This document shows positions 23,836-32,197 of a stretch of 64,000 nucleotides of DNA, piece after piece (positions within the stretch are counted from its first letter, which is position 1; every line of letters begins with the position of its first letter). A program made the translations under genes and the position numbers. The notes under the pieces are model-generated. The model searched no databases. It was given only the letters and a program-made list of their open reading frames with translations, and was not told the DNA's origin. Source of the DNA: JAJTHB01 sp033763775 (lineage in GTDB: Bacteria > Pseudomonadota > Alphaproteobacteria > Rickettsiales > SXRF01); assembly GCA_033763775.1 (NCBI GenBank), contig JANRJW010000014.1:1-64000 (forward strand). Reading direction: 5' to 3'.

Positions 23836-24607
23836 CTTTTACAAAACTCTTAAGCGCTTTCCCGCTCACTTCCTTCACTTCCCCGCGTGGCAAGCTGCCC
23901 AGGATAAAGGGGCCATACGACAGACGGATGAGCCGGTTCACCATACAGCCAAAATGCTCAAAAACCTTGCGGATCTCGCGGTTTTTGCCTTCGGTGAGCG
24001 AGACAATCAGCCACTGGTTATAAGCAGCCTCGCTGGCCTTTCTATCACCGGTCGGGGTACTGCGTTTCTCCGGCTCCACTTTCACGCTGCCATACTGCAC
24101 ACCATCCACAGTGACGCCCGCTTTCAGCTGATCGATCATCTTATCCGTCACCTTGCCATGCACGCGCACGCGGTAGCGCCGAATCCAGCCGGTGGAAGGC
24201 AGCTCGAGCCTGCGCGAAAGCTGGCCATCATTGGTCAGCAGTAAAAGCCCTTCTGAATTAAGGTCAAGCCGGCCGACCGAGATCACACGCGGCATCGATT
24301 TAGGCAAGGCCTGAAACACGGTTGGCCGCCCGCCGGGATCTTTATGGGTGGTCACCAGCCCTTGCGGTTTGTGATACAGCCAGAGCCTTGTTTCTTCCTT
24401 GGCAGCCAGCGGCTTTCCGCCCACTTCAACCTTATCGCTATCCGACACATTCAAGGCAGGCGTGCGAATGATCTTGCCGTTCACGCGCACCTTGCCTGCC
24501 TCGATCAGCCCTTCCGCCTCGCGCCGCGAGCATACACCAGCACGGGCGATTCTCTTCGCAAGTCTTTCAGGCTTAGGGCTTTGGGCTTTGGGCTCTGGTG
24601 ATTTCAT
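23828..24607 (-). CDS. RsuA/RluB family rRNA pseudouridine synthase
   Basis: 259 residues. An N-terminal S4 RNA-binding domain (RLAKRIARAGVCSRREAEGLI, GKVRVNGKII) leads to the catalytic domain with SVGRLDLNSEGLLLLTNDG (catalytic Asp in GRLD). RKVFEHFGCMVNRLIRLSYGPF is toward the C-terminus. It isomerises a uridine in 23S (RluB-like) or 16S rRNA. RluB is favoured by the C-terminal pattern but not proven. The first 14 residues (SPEPKAQSPKPE) are encoded by a degenerate repeat and are probably not native. Confidence 0.88.
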   Translation of the reverse strand: MKSPEPKAQSPKPERLAKRIARAGVCSRREAEGLIEAGKVRVNGKIIRTPALNVSDSDKVEVGGKPLAAKEETRLWLYHKPQGLVTTHKDPGGRPTVFQALPKSMPRVISVGRLDLNSEGLLLLTNDGQLSRRLELPSTGWIRRYRVRVHGKVTDKMIDQLKAGVTVDGVQYGSVKVEPEKRSTPTGDRKASEAAYNQWLIVSLTEGKNREIRKVFEHFGCMVNRLIRLSYGPFILGSLPRGEVKEVSGKALKSFVKGA

Positions 24608-24637
24608 TTTTCCCTAAATCCTAAATCCTGAAACCTT
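24568..24637. repeat. Hairpin of GGCTTAGGG / CCTAAATCC units spanning two gene ends
   Basis: The left arm, TTTCAGGCTTAGGGCTTTGGG (given here to 20 bases or so), and the right arm, TCCCTAAATCCTAAATCCTG, are inverse copies with mismatches. The left arm encodes the N-terminus of the RluB-like protein. The right arm encodes the last residues (GFRI) of the amidotransferase downstream. So a single element supplies one gene's start region and another's end. Confidence 0.6.
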
Positions 24638-25441
24638 GCATGCCTCAACAAACGCTTCAAAAATCTTTTTATCAATGGGGCTTACGAAATATTCCGGGTG
24701 CCACTGCACACCCAGACAAAACGGATGGGTTGGCAGCTCGATTCCTTCAATCACACCGTCACTGCTACGCGAGTTGACCACCATGCCCGGCGCAACTTTT
24801 CCCACCGCCTGATGATGCGCGGTGTTGACGTTGGCGATAAACGGAGAACCCTCACCCCTGCCCTCTCCCTGAGAGGGAGAGGGAGAAGTAAGTTCCTTCT
24901 CCCTTTTAGGGAGAAGGTTAGGATGAGGGTTCGCTACGATACGATGTAGCAGTGTGCCGGGCACAATCTCGATGGTATGTCCCGGCTCGGTGCGGGCATT
25001 TTGCTGCTCGTGCTCGAGCGCGTTTGGCACGCTGTCGGGAATATGCTGAATGAGCGTACCACCAAGCACCACGTTCAGCAGCTGTTCGCCGCCACAAATG
25101 CCAAGGATAGGTTTTTTGGCCTCAACCATGCCGCGCGTAATGGCAAACTCAAAAGCGGTGCGTGCGTCTTTGGTGGTTACCTTATCGCTGGCCACTGCCT
25201 CGCCGTAATATTCCGGCGGCACATCAAAGCCGCCGCCGGTGATGATCAGGCCATCAATCATCTGCAGATAATGGCTGGCAGCGTTTAAATCGTGCGGCAG
25301 CGGCAGCACCACCGCGCCGAGGTCAGAGACCGCTGTTAAGTAATTCTGGCGCACGGCGTAATGCGGCATTTTTGAGAAATTGCCGGGCTTGCCGCCCTGT
25401 TCAAAATCCAGCGTCACACCAATAATCGGGGGTTTATTCAT
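24614..25441 (-). CDS. Class I glutamine amidotransferase-like hydrolase (PuuD/C26)
   Basis: 275 residues of the gamma-glutamyl-GABA hydrolase-like C26 family. Oxyanion and nucleophile region: DGLIITGGGFDVPPEYYGE, then PILGICGGEQLLNVVLGGTLIQHI with the catalytic Cys. The His-Glu pair is in CLGVQWHPEYF. A repeat-derived insertion of about 25 residues (PNLLPKREKE ... SQGEGRGEG) sits between the Cys loop and NVNTAHHQAV. The substrate could be gamma-glutamyl-GABA or a related amide; no other puu genes are here. Confidence 0.85.
   Translation of the reverse strand: MNKPPIIGVTLDFEQGGKPGNFSKMPHYAVRQNYLTAVSDLGAVVLPLPHDLNAASHYLQMIDGLIITGGGFDVPPEYYGEAVASDKVTTKDARTAFEFAITRGMVEAKKPILGICGGEQLLNVVLGGTLIQHIPDSVPNALEHEQQNARTEPGHTIEIVPGTLLHRIVANPHPNLLPKREKELTSPSPSQGEGRGEGSPFIANVNTAHHQAVGKVAPGMVVNSRSSDGVIEGIELPTHPFCLGVQWHPEYFVSPIDKKIFEAFVEACKVSGFRI
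24849..24930. repeat. CCCTCACCC / GGGAGAGGG element inside the amidotransferase gene
   Basis: It has the pattern CCCTCACCCCTGCCCTCTCCCT, GAGAGGGAGAGGG, then CTTCTCCCTTTTAGGGAGAAGG and TAGGATGAGGG. This is the same family as 38137-38231 and 43680-43754. It is in frame with no stop, so it is translated as a Pro/Ser/Gly/Glu-rich loop. Confidence 0.8.
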
Positions 25442-25488
25442 GGTTCTATAATGGTTTTTTGGCGAATTATTAACCGATACATGGTTTT

Positions 25489-26349
25489 ATGATGAATGGG
25501 AACAAAAAGCCTTCTGTAACTATGGAAAATATCAAACAAACACTATCTTTGGCCACTGTCGCCGGCGTCATTTTCGGCTTTGCGCTGGTCATCGGCGCCA
25601 TCATGCACGCCACCTCAAACTGGTGGTCATTCCTCAGCGTTCATGGCTTTCTGATCGTCATCGGCGGCACGATTGCCAACGCCTTCATGAGCTACCAGGC
25701 GAATTATGTGGTCAAAGCCTTCAAGGCGATGGTCAATATGCTCAAAAAACCCAAAGCCACCCGCGAAGGCCTGAATGCCGAAATCCTGCGCCTTATCAAA
25801 TGGGCGTATATCGCGAACTCCAAGGGGCTGGCCGGGCTTGAATCAGAAACCGGCTCGCAGATCAAAGAAAAACTCCTGCGCTATGGCATGGATCTGGTGG
25901 TCACTGGCTACCAGCCGGAAGTGCTGCGCAAAATGATGAACACCGCCGTGGAAGCGGAATTCGAGCGGCGGATCACGCCCGTTGCCATTCTGCGCAACAT
26001 GGCTTCCACCGCCCCGGCGTTCGGCATGGTCGGCACGCTGGTGGGCATGGTGGTGATGCTGCAGAACATTCAGGGTGATATGGCGCAAATCGGCACTGGC
26101 CTTGCGGTCGCGCTGCTGGCAACACTCTATGGCATTATCGTCGCGCGGCTGATCTGCCTGCCGGCGGCAGATAAGCTGCTGCAAAAAGAAGAAATCATGC
26201 GCTTTCGCAACTACATGATGACCGAAGGTCTCGTGCTGCTCGCGGAAAAACAAACCCCGCGCTACATGCAGGATAAGCTCAACAGCTTCCTCGACCCGGA
26301 TATTCATTTCAACATCGATGAGCAGCTGAAGAAGTCGGAGGCGGCGTGA
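25489..26349 (+). CDS. motA: MotA/PomA-type flagellar stator protein
   Basis: 286 residues. The four-helix stator pattern is present: GVIFGFALVIGAIMH, FLIVIGGTIANAFMSY, then FGMVGTLVGMVVMLQNI (the P..G..GTV.GM..M helix), and GTGLAVALLATLYGIIVARLI. The cytoplasmic loop carries conserved charge (RLIKWAY ... REGL ... RYGMDLVVTGY). It forms the ion channel with MotB that drives flagellar rotation. It overlaps motB by GTGA. No other flagellar genes are near, so the stator locus is separate. Confidence 0.88.
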   Translation: MMNGNKKPSVTMENIKQTLSLATVAGVIFGFALVIGAIMHATSNWWSFLSVHGFLIVIGGTIANAFMSYQANYVVKAFKAMVNMLKKPKATREGLNAEILRLIKWAYIANSKGLAGLESETGSQIKEKLLRYGMDLVVTGYQPEVLRKMMNTAVEAEFERRITPVAILRNMASTAPAFGMVGTLVGMVVMLQNIQGDMAQIGTGLAVALLATLYGIIVARLICLPAADKLLQKEEIMRFRNYMMTEGLVLLAEKQTPRYMQDKLNSFLDPDIHFNIDEQLKKSEAA

Positions 26350-27002
26350 TCCCTCCGCGCAAGCACACCCCGCAGGAAGACACCGACTCATGGCTGATGA
26401 GCTACGCCGACCTCATCACGCTGCTAATGTGTTTCTTCATCATATTCGTTTCGGTATCGGAACCAAAAAAAGATAAGTTCACGCTGATCACGGACGGGCT
26501 TGCCAATAAGTTCGGCGCGGTGGATATGTCCACACCGCTGCATGGCGTCTACAGCTCGCTTCAGGGGCTGATTGAAAACAACCAGCTCTTCCGCGATGCC
26601 GTCATCCAGAAACATGATAAATCCATTGAGATGGAGCTGGCGAGTGGCTCATTTTTCAAGCGCGATTCGGCTGATTTCATGGAAGAAAAACTACCCATCC
26701 TGAAAGAGCTGGCCGCCGGGCTGAAAGCAGGCGCTTACCTCGATTACCGGATTATTATCGAAGGCCACACCAGCGACCGCGCGCCCAGCGGCCTCTACCA
26801 GTCCAACTGGGAACTCTCAGCCATGCGCGCCACCCGGCTCGTGCAGTTTTTCATTGAGCAGGGTATCGAGAGCAAACGCTTGGTTGCCGTCGGCCTTGCG
26901 GATAGCTATCCCAAGCTGCCCAACCTCGATGCCTCGGGCAAGCCGATTGACCAAAACCGCGCGCAGAATGAGCGCATGGTGATTAAATTCGAGCGAGGAT
27001 AG
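26346..27002 (+). CDS. motB: MotB-type stator protein with OmpA-like peptidoglycan domain
   Basis: 218 residues, GTG start overlapping the motA stop. The single N-terminal helix with the ion-carrying aspartate is SWLMSYADLITLLMCFFIIFVSVS. The C-terminal OmpA/MotB domain has IIIEGHTSDRAPSG, SNWELSAMRATRLVQFFIE and KRLVAVGLADSYP, the peptidoglycan-binding pattern. It is shorter than E. coli MotB (308), with a compact linker. It overlaps the end of the opposed metF by about 20 bases. Confidence 0.88.
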   Translation: MIPPRKHTPQEDTDSWLMSYADLITLLMCFFIIFVSVSEPKKDKFTLITDGLANKFGAVDMSTPLHGVYSSLQGLIENNQLFRDAVIQKHDKSIEMELASGSFFKRDSADFMEEKLPILKELAAGLKAGAYLDYRIIIEGHTSDRAPSGLYQSNWELSAMRATRLVQFFIEQGIESKRLVAVGLADSYPKLPNLDASGKPIDQNRAQNERMVIKFERG

Positions 27003-27813
27003 CGCGGGTCAGATCGGCACGGTTCAGCGTATAAAAATGAAGATGGTCGCAGCCCAGCGCCAATAATTCCTGACACTGCGCCACCGCCACATCCACCGCC
27101 GCTTTCGCGCGTTCTTCCGGCTTATCTTCCAGTGGCGCAAAGCGCTCCTGAAGCCATGCGGGCACGTGAGTGCCGCACATAGCAGAAAACTTCTTGATGG
27201 TCGCAAAATTCCCAATCGGTATCACCCCCGGCAGGATAGGAATAGCAATGCCGCTGCGGCGCACACGCTCGAGAAACCGCGCATAATGGCTGGTATCAAA
27301 AAAATACTGGGTGATCGCGCGGGTCGCTCCGGCATCAATCTTCGCTTTCAGCACATCAATATCCTGCTCAAAGCTTGCCGATTGCGGGTGCTTTTCCGGA
27401 AATGCCGCCACGGTGATTTCAAAATCGTGCTTTTTTTTAAGCCCCGCTACCAGTTCGCTGGCAAAACGGTAGCCATTAGGGTGCGGCACGTAGCTTTCCA
27501 TCCCTTGCGGCGGGTCGCCGCGAAGGGCAACAATGTGGCGCACGCCGGCCTGCCAGTAGCCATCCGCCACCGCGTCCACCTCGTCGCGGCTGGCATTCAC
27601 ACAGGTGAGATGCGCCGCTGGTTTCAGCATGGTTTCCCTTGCCATTTTACCAACAATCGCATGGGTGCGTTCACGGGTGGAGCCACCGGCGCCATAGGTC
27701 ACGGAAACAAAGTTTGGCAAAAAAGGGGTAAGCTCAGAAACCGCCTGCCAGAGCTTTTGCTCCATTTCCTCGGTTTTGGGTGGAAAAAACTCAAATGATA
27801 CCGTATGTGACAT
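26983..27813 (-). CDS. metF: Methylenetetrahydrofolate reductase
   Basis: 276 residues, normal for the bacterial catalytic-domain form. Reduces 5,10-methylene-THF to 5-methyl-THF with FAD. SFEFFPPKTEEMEQKLW (catalytic Glu), VSVTYGAGGSTRERT, HLTCVNASRDEV, VALRGDPPQG and AITQYFFDTSHYARFLERV are all family signatures. It converges with motB with a 20-base overlap of coding ends. Confidence 0.95.
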   Translation of the reverse strand: MSHTVSFEFFPPKTEEMEQKLWQAVSELTPFLPNFVSVTYGAGGSTRERTHAIVGKMARETMLKPAAHLTCVNASRDEVDAVADGYWQAGVRHIVALRGDPPQGMESYVPHPNGYRFASELVAGLKKKHDFEITVAAFPEKHPQSASFEQDIDVLKAKIDAGATRAITQYFFDTSHYARFLERVRRSGIAIPILPGVIPIGNFATIKKFSAMCGTHVPAWLQERFAPLEDKPEERAKAAVDVAVAQCQELLALGCDHLHFYTLNRADLTRAILARI

Positions 27814-28013
27814 TCCAGCAACAGCCGCGCATATTTGTGAAAAACCTTAGAAAAATAGCACGTTTTTGGTTTAACGCCCGCCCACAAAACACTAGATTCC
27901 CGCGTCGAGTCAAGCTGAATCGGCAACAGATGGCGGGCAAACGCTTCACGATTGATTAATCGCTGTGCGCTATGCTGGTTGTCTGATTTGTCACCACCAG
28001 AGGCCTTAAATCC

Positions 28014-28781
28014 ATGCGTAGAATCAATACAACAATGTTTTATTCTTCAGTCAAATGTGCCGCAATTGCCGGCATGCTGGTGCTTTCCGCCTGCAGCCAT
28101 GCGCCGCAATCCGCCGCTGGCGTTGAGCAGGCAAGTCAGGATGATCCGCTGGAGCCGATGAACCGTGCTATTTTCCAGTTTAATCAGGCCGTCGACACGG
28201 TGGGGCTCAGACCAGTCACGCAGCTCTACCGCGAGGTCGTGCCGGAAAAAGGCCGCGAGCTGGTATCCAACTTTGTGGATAACCTGAACATGCCGGTTAA
28301 TTTGTTTAATTCGGTTGTACAGCTGGATCCTGAAAACAGCTTCAAATCCTTCTGGAGTTTCTTCGTCAACACAGCGTTTGGCGTGGGTGGTCTGTTTGAT
28401 GTAGCGAGCGAAATTCCGCTGAAGCCGCGAGAAACGGATTTCGGCCACACGCTTGCCATTTATGGCGCTGATGCTGGCAGCTATCTGGTGCTACCGCTGC
28501 TTGGCCCCTCCACGGTGCGTGATGGTATTGGCCGCGGTGTTGATATTGCGGTCGAACCTTATCGCTATTTTGAATATTTCCAGGATGGTGCTGATACCGC
28601 CTTCACCGCCACACAGGTCATCGATGCGCGTTCGCGCAACATGACCCTGATTGACGATGTCTTCCGCACGTCGCTCGATCCCTACAGCACCTTCAAAAGC
28701 GGCTATCTGCAGCGTCGCAATGCGGAAATCAGAAAAGCCATCGAAGCGCGCAGAGCTTCTCAAGAGCGGGCAGGTTTTTAA
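28014..28781 (+). CDS. mlaA: MlaA (VacJ) outer-membrane lipoprotein
   Basis: 255 residues. A lipoprotein signal peptide ends in the lipobox LSAC. The MlaA core follows: DPLEPMNRAIFQFNQAVD, LVSNFVDNLNMPVNLFNSVVQ, FFVNTAFGVGGLFDVASEI, DFGHTLAIYGADAGSYLVLPLLGPST. It removes phospholipids from the outer leaflet of the outer membrane and hands them to MlaC. mlaC follows three bases downstream. The rest of the mla ABC system is not in the window. Confidence 0.94.
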   Translation: MRRINTTMFYSSVKCAAIAGMLVLSACSHAPQSAAGVEQASQDDPLEPMNRAIFQFNQAVDTVGLRPVTQLYREVVPEKGRELVSNFVDNLNMPVNLFNSVVQLDPENSFKSFWSFFVNTAFGVGGLFDVASEIPLKPRETDFGHTLAIYGADAGSYLVLPLLGPSTVRDGIGRGVDIAVEPYRYFEYFQDGADTAFTATQVIDARSRNMTLIDDVFRTSLDPYSTFKSGYLQRRNAEIRKAIEARRASQERAGF

Positions 28782-28784
28782 TCC

Positions 28785-29414
28785 ATGCGTAACGTCACTT
28801 TAGCCTTATTTTCTGCCATCATACTCGGCGCCACTTCTTTCTTTTCTGTCGCGCAGGCCGCCGATGGCAGCGTGCAGGCTTCTAAATATGTCGAATCGCT
28901 GGGCAACCGCGCGATTGCCATTATCGCCAACGAAAAGCTGCCCAAAGTGCAAAAGCAGAAACAGCTGGAAAAAATCTTTGCTGAAAATGTTGATATCCCG
29001 TGGGTTGGCCGTTTTGTCATGGGGCGCTTCTGGCGCACTGCCACACCGGAGCAGCAGAAACGCTACCTGAAGGAATACGAAACCTTTGTCATCACCCACT
29101 ATGCTTCGCGCTTTGCGGAATATTCTGGCGGCAAATTCACCATCACCTCCACCCGCAAGGACAGTGAAAACGAGTTCACCGTCAGCATGAAGATGGAAAC
29201 GGGCGATCAGGGCGCAGAGCCAGTCGCCGTTGACTACCGCGTGCGCAGCAACGCCGGCAGCATGAAAGTGTTTGATGTCATTGTTGAAGGCGTGAGCATG
29301 ATCACCACCCAGCGCGCGGAATTCAACGCCATTTTAAATGATAAAGGCATTGATACGCTGATCGACAAACTCGCCAGCAAATCCCTCAGCGCCGAAGTGG
29401 CAGCGAAGAAGTAG
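28785..29414 (+). CDS. mlaC: MlaC periplasmic phospholipid-binding protein
   Basis: 209 residues with a signal peptide (LALFSAIILGATSFFSVAQA). The mature part has the MlaC/Ttg2D pattern: FAENVDIPWVGRFVMGRFWRTATPEQ, YLKEYETFVITHYASRF, then VDYRVRSNAGSMKVFDVIVEGVSMITTQRAEF. It shuttles phospholipid across the periplasm between MlaA and the inner-membrane complex. It is in an operon with mlaA. Confidence 0.93.
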   Translation: MRNVTLALFSAIILGATSFFSVAQAADGSVQASKYVESLGNRAIAIIANEKLPKVQKQKQLEKIFAENVDIPWVGRFVMGRFWRTATPEQQKRYLKEYETFVITHYASRFAEYSGGKFTITSTRKDSENEFTVSMKMETGDQGAEPVAVDYRVRSNAGSMKVFDVIVEGVSMITTQRAEFNAILNDKGIDTLIDKLASKSLSAEVAAKK

Positions 29415-29704
29415 TCAGCAATCAGGGTTCTTTATGTGGCACCAGCCCATCCCTCGCTCGCAAGCAAGCTGTGGGGCGCACTTGATTTCCCAGCGCGCAA
29501 GAAGCGCGTAAGAAAATCTAAGCGGCGGGACCGAGAGTATTGTCGCATGGTCTCCTGACCATGCGCCGTCAAGCGGCAACTCGACAAAATATAATTTTGT
29601 CTGCGCTGACCAAATCGTCTTACTGACGATTTGTCGAACCTGGAGGTTCTCACCCATCCTACCCCACCTTCTATCCCATAGACTTGGGTCTATGGGATAG
29701 AAGG
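29415..29704. other. Non-coding, hairpin-rich spacer
   Basis: No gene with support is visible. The segment holds a series of inverted repeats: GCGCGC-AAGAA-GCGCG near 29494, CATGGTC-TCCT-GACCATG near 29547, GACAAAAT-ATA-ATTTTGTC near 29583, CAAATCGTC-TTACT-GACGATTTG near 29611, and a perfect 20-bp stem at 29664-29707. A 14-base copy of the tRNA-Arg 3' end (GGCGGGACCGAGAG) is at 29524-29537. Confidence 0.6.

Positions 29705-29707
<3 letters not shown>
29664..29707 (-). repeat. Perfect 20-bp inverted repeat abutting tRNA-Arg
   Basis: Arms 29664-29683 and 29688-29707 are exact reverse complements with a four-base loop. The outer bases of the right arm are the CCA end of the tRNA. In the tRNA transcript a very stable hairpin would start right at the CCA. 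There is no U-run after it, so it is not a standard Rho-independent terminator, though it may act in 3'-end processing or stop transcription. Confidence 0.75.
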
Positions 29708-29781
<74 letters not shown>

Positions 29782-29927
29782 GCATCTGCCCGCGCAAATT
29801 AGCCAGCACTGGCAGCAAATGCAAGCTGTAGTGCCCCATCCCCGCGAACCATCAGACAGTTGCATTTTTTCTTCGTCAATTACCTTGCCGCTGGGCTATG
29901 CTGCACCATCTGCACTGGAGAACATGC

Positions 29928-31388
29928 ATGCGTGTGGTGGTGATAGGTTCGGGTTTTGGCGGGCTGGCTTCGGCCATTCGTCTTGCTGCCCGCGGGCATC
30001 AGGTTCATCTGCTCGAGGCGTGCGACCAGATTGGCGGGCGGGCGCAGACCGTGCAGCTGGGCAGCGTGGCTTGCGACATGGGGCCAACGGTCATCACCGC
30101 GCCCTATCTGTTTGCGGAATTGTTTGCGCTGGCGGGCGAGCGGCTGGAAGAAGCGGTCACCATCCAGCCACTTAAGCAACCATGGTATCGTTTTCAGTTT
30201 GCGGGTGGCGATAGCTATGATTATGGCGCGGCAAACGAGTTTGAGCAGACCATCCGCCAGCATTTTCCAGGCGATCTCGAGGGCTACCGGGCGCTGCGAG
30301 CCCATGCGGCAAAACTTTACACCACAGGCTATGAGCAGCTTGCCGGCACATCGTTTGATCGTATCGGGGTGATGCTGCGTCATCTGCCGGATATTATCCG
30401 CCTTGGGGGCTACCGTTCGGTCGATGGGCTGGTCAGACGCTATATTCGCAGCGATCGACTTGCTCAAATGCTTTCCACCGCCCCGCTATTGCTGGGCGGC
30501 AACCCCAAAACTGCCAGCAGCCTTTATTTTCTGATCCACGAGCTCGAACAGCGCCACGGCGTGCATTATGTCAAAGGCGGCACGATGGCTCTGGTGCGCG
30601 CGCTGGGTGCGCTGGCGGCGCGGCTTGGGGTGGTGGTTGAAACCGGCCGTCATGTGACGGGCTTTCGCATGAACAAAGAGCGCATTCACGAGGTCATCTG
30701 CCAGAGTGGCCAGCACTACCCGGCTGATAGCGTGATATTTGGCGGTGATGCCGCAACGCTTTACCGGAAGCTGATTCCGCCCATGCATCAATCACCACTG
30801 ACACGCCTTCGCGCGCATTATCATGCGCCCAGCATGGGGCTGATGGTGGTGTATTTCACCACACGTCGACGCTACGACATGCTGGCACACCACACCATCG
30901 GTTTCAGCGCATCTTATACGGGCGTGCTTCAGGATATTTTCAGCAGCACCAGACTACCGCAGGATTTTTCATTTTATTTGCACCGGCCAGCGGCCAGTGA
31001 TCCAGAGGCCTGCCCGCCCGATACTGATTTATATTATGTGCTGGTGCCGGTGCCAGCGCTGGTGCGCCATGAAACCAGCGAGGAAGACTACCAGCTTTAT
31101 CGCGATCATATTCTGCGCGTGCTCGAAGAGCGGCTGATGCCCGGCCTACGTTCGCAGTTGCTGCATGTCTCACATGTCAGCCCGCGCTATTTCCGTGACA
31201 CGCTGAAAAGCCATGCCGGCGCGGGTTTCAGCTTACAACCAACCCTCACCCAGTCCGCATGGTTCCGCTTTCACAACCGCGATCCGCGCATCGCCAACCT
31301 TTATCTATGCGGTGCCGGAACCCATCCCGGCGCAGGGCTACCCGGCGTGCTGCATTCTGCTAAAATTGTGGAATCGCTGGTCGAATGA
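29928..31388 (+). CDS. crtI: Phytoene desaturase
   Basis: 486 residues from the ATG giving MRVVVIGSGFGG, with GGAG about eight bases before it. FAD-binding Rossmann motif at the N-terminus (VVIGSGFGGLASAIRLAARGHQVHLLEACDQIGGRAQ). The CrtI C-terminal signature is NLYLCGAGTHPGAGLPGVLHSAKIV. It introduces four double bonds to make lycopene from phytoene. First gene of a coupled crtI-crtB-crtY-blh set, with ATGA overlap to crtB. No crtE is present, so geranylgeranyl diphosphate must come from elsewhere. Confidence 0.95.
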   Translation: MRVVVIGSGFGGLASAIRLAARGHQVHLLEACDQIGGRAQTVQLGSVACDMGPTVITAPYLFAELFALAGERLEEAVTIQPLKQPWYRFQFAGGDSYDYGAANEFEQTIRQHFPGDLEGYRALRAHAAKLYTTGYEQLAGTSFDRIGVMLRHLPDIIRLGGYRSVDGLVRRYIRSDRLAQMLSTAPLLLGGNPKTASSLYFLIHELEQRHGVHYVKGGTMALVRALGALAARLGVVVETGRHVTGFRMNKERIHEVICQSGQHYPADSVIFGGDAATLYRKLIPPMHQSPLTRLRAHYHAPSMGLMVVYFTTRRRYDMLAHHTIGFSASYTGVLQDIFSSTRLPQDFSFYLHRPAASDPEACPPDTDLYYVLVPVPALVRHETSEEDYQLYRDHILRVLEERLMPGLRSQLLHVSHVSPRYFRDTLKSHAGAGFSLQPTLTQSAWFRFHNRDPRIANLYLCGAGTHPGAGLPGVLHSAKIVESLVE

Positions 31389-32197
31389 GTGAAGCGCTGC
31401 AGACTCTCAAACGCAAAAGCCAGAGCTTTTACTGGGCGGGGCTGCTACTGCCTGCACGCGTGCGCATGGATGTGGCAGAGCTTTATGCTTTCTGCCGCGC
31501 GATGGATGATGCGGTGGATGAACAGCACTCTCCGCAGTATGTGGAGCACGCGCAGCACTCACTGCCGCAAACCTATCCGCACATTCACCGCCTGTGCCAG
31601 CGCTATGATATTCAGCCGCAGGTCATGGAAGCATTTTTAAGCAGTCTGCTTGCTGACCAGCCGCCCGTGCGCCACGCCAGCCTTGGCTCATTACTGCGCT
31701 TCGCCTATGGCGCTGCAGGCACGGTCGGCATCATGATGAGCCACGTGCTCGGCGCGCGCACACCGCAAGCGCTCTATCGCGCGGTGGATCTCGGCATCGC
31801 CATGCAGCTGGTCAACATCGCCCGCGATCGCGCGAGCGATCTGGCGGCTCAGCGTGATTATCTGCCGCCAGGGCACGCACCCGCCACACTGGTGGTGCTT
31901 GCGGAAGATTACTTCACCAGCGGCATGGCTGGTATCGCGCTGCTACCGTGGCCGATGCGCCCGGCGATCATGACAGCGGCGCTGGTATACCGCGAAATCG
32001 GCATGGTTCTTCTCGCCCGCCCTGAAAACGCGCTCCGCCAGCGTGTGGTGGTGCCGCGCTGGCGCAAACTTCAGCTCACTTTTCGCGCGCTGATACTGGT
32101 TGCAGCAGCCAGAAGGCCAGCATCACCACACCTTGCCGCATTGCATGCGGAGCTTGCCGGCCTGCCACATACACACCATGCGGGCGAGCCATCATGA
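31385..32197 (+). CDS. crtB: Phytoene synthase
   Basis: 270 residues of the squalene/phytoene synthase fold. Condenses two geranylgeranyl diphosphates. Metal-binding motifs: YAFCRAMDDAVDEQ (first Asp-rich motif) and QLVNIARDRASDLAAQRDYLPP (second motif with R-D...D region). KSQSFYWAGLLLPARVR at the N-terminus is typical. It is coupled by ATGA overlaps to crtI and crtY. Confidence 0.95.
   Translation: MSEALQTLKRKSQSFYWAGLLLPARVRMDVAELYAFCRAMDDAVDEQHSPQYVEHAQHSLPQTYPHIHRLCQRYDIQPQVMEAFLSSLLADQPPVRHASLGSLLRFAYGAAGTVGIMMSHVLGARTPQALYRAVDLGIAMQLVNIARDRASDLAAQRDYLPPGHAPATLVVLAEDYFTSGMAGIALLPWPMRPAIMTAALVYREIGMVLLARPENALRQRVVVPRWRKLQLTFRALILVAAARRPASPHLAALHAELAGLPHTHHAGEPS

Noticed and set aside
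29524..29650. A second complete tRNA gene
   Set aside because: Only the 3' acceptor and part of a T-arm resemble a tRNA. No D-arm or consistent anticodon arm could be drawn.
29819..29927. Promoter for the crt cluster upstream of crtI
   Set aside because: TATGCT is present near 29897 but no -35-like hexamer lies at a suitable distance, so no promoter is annotated.
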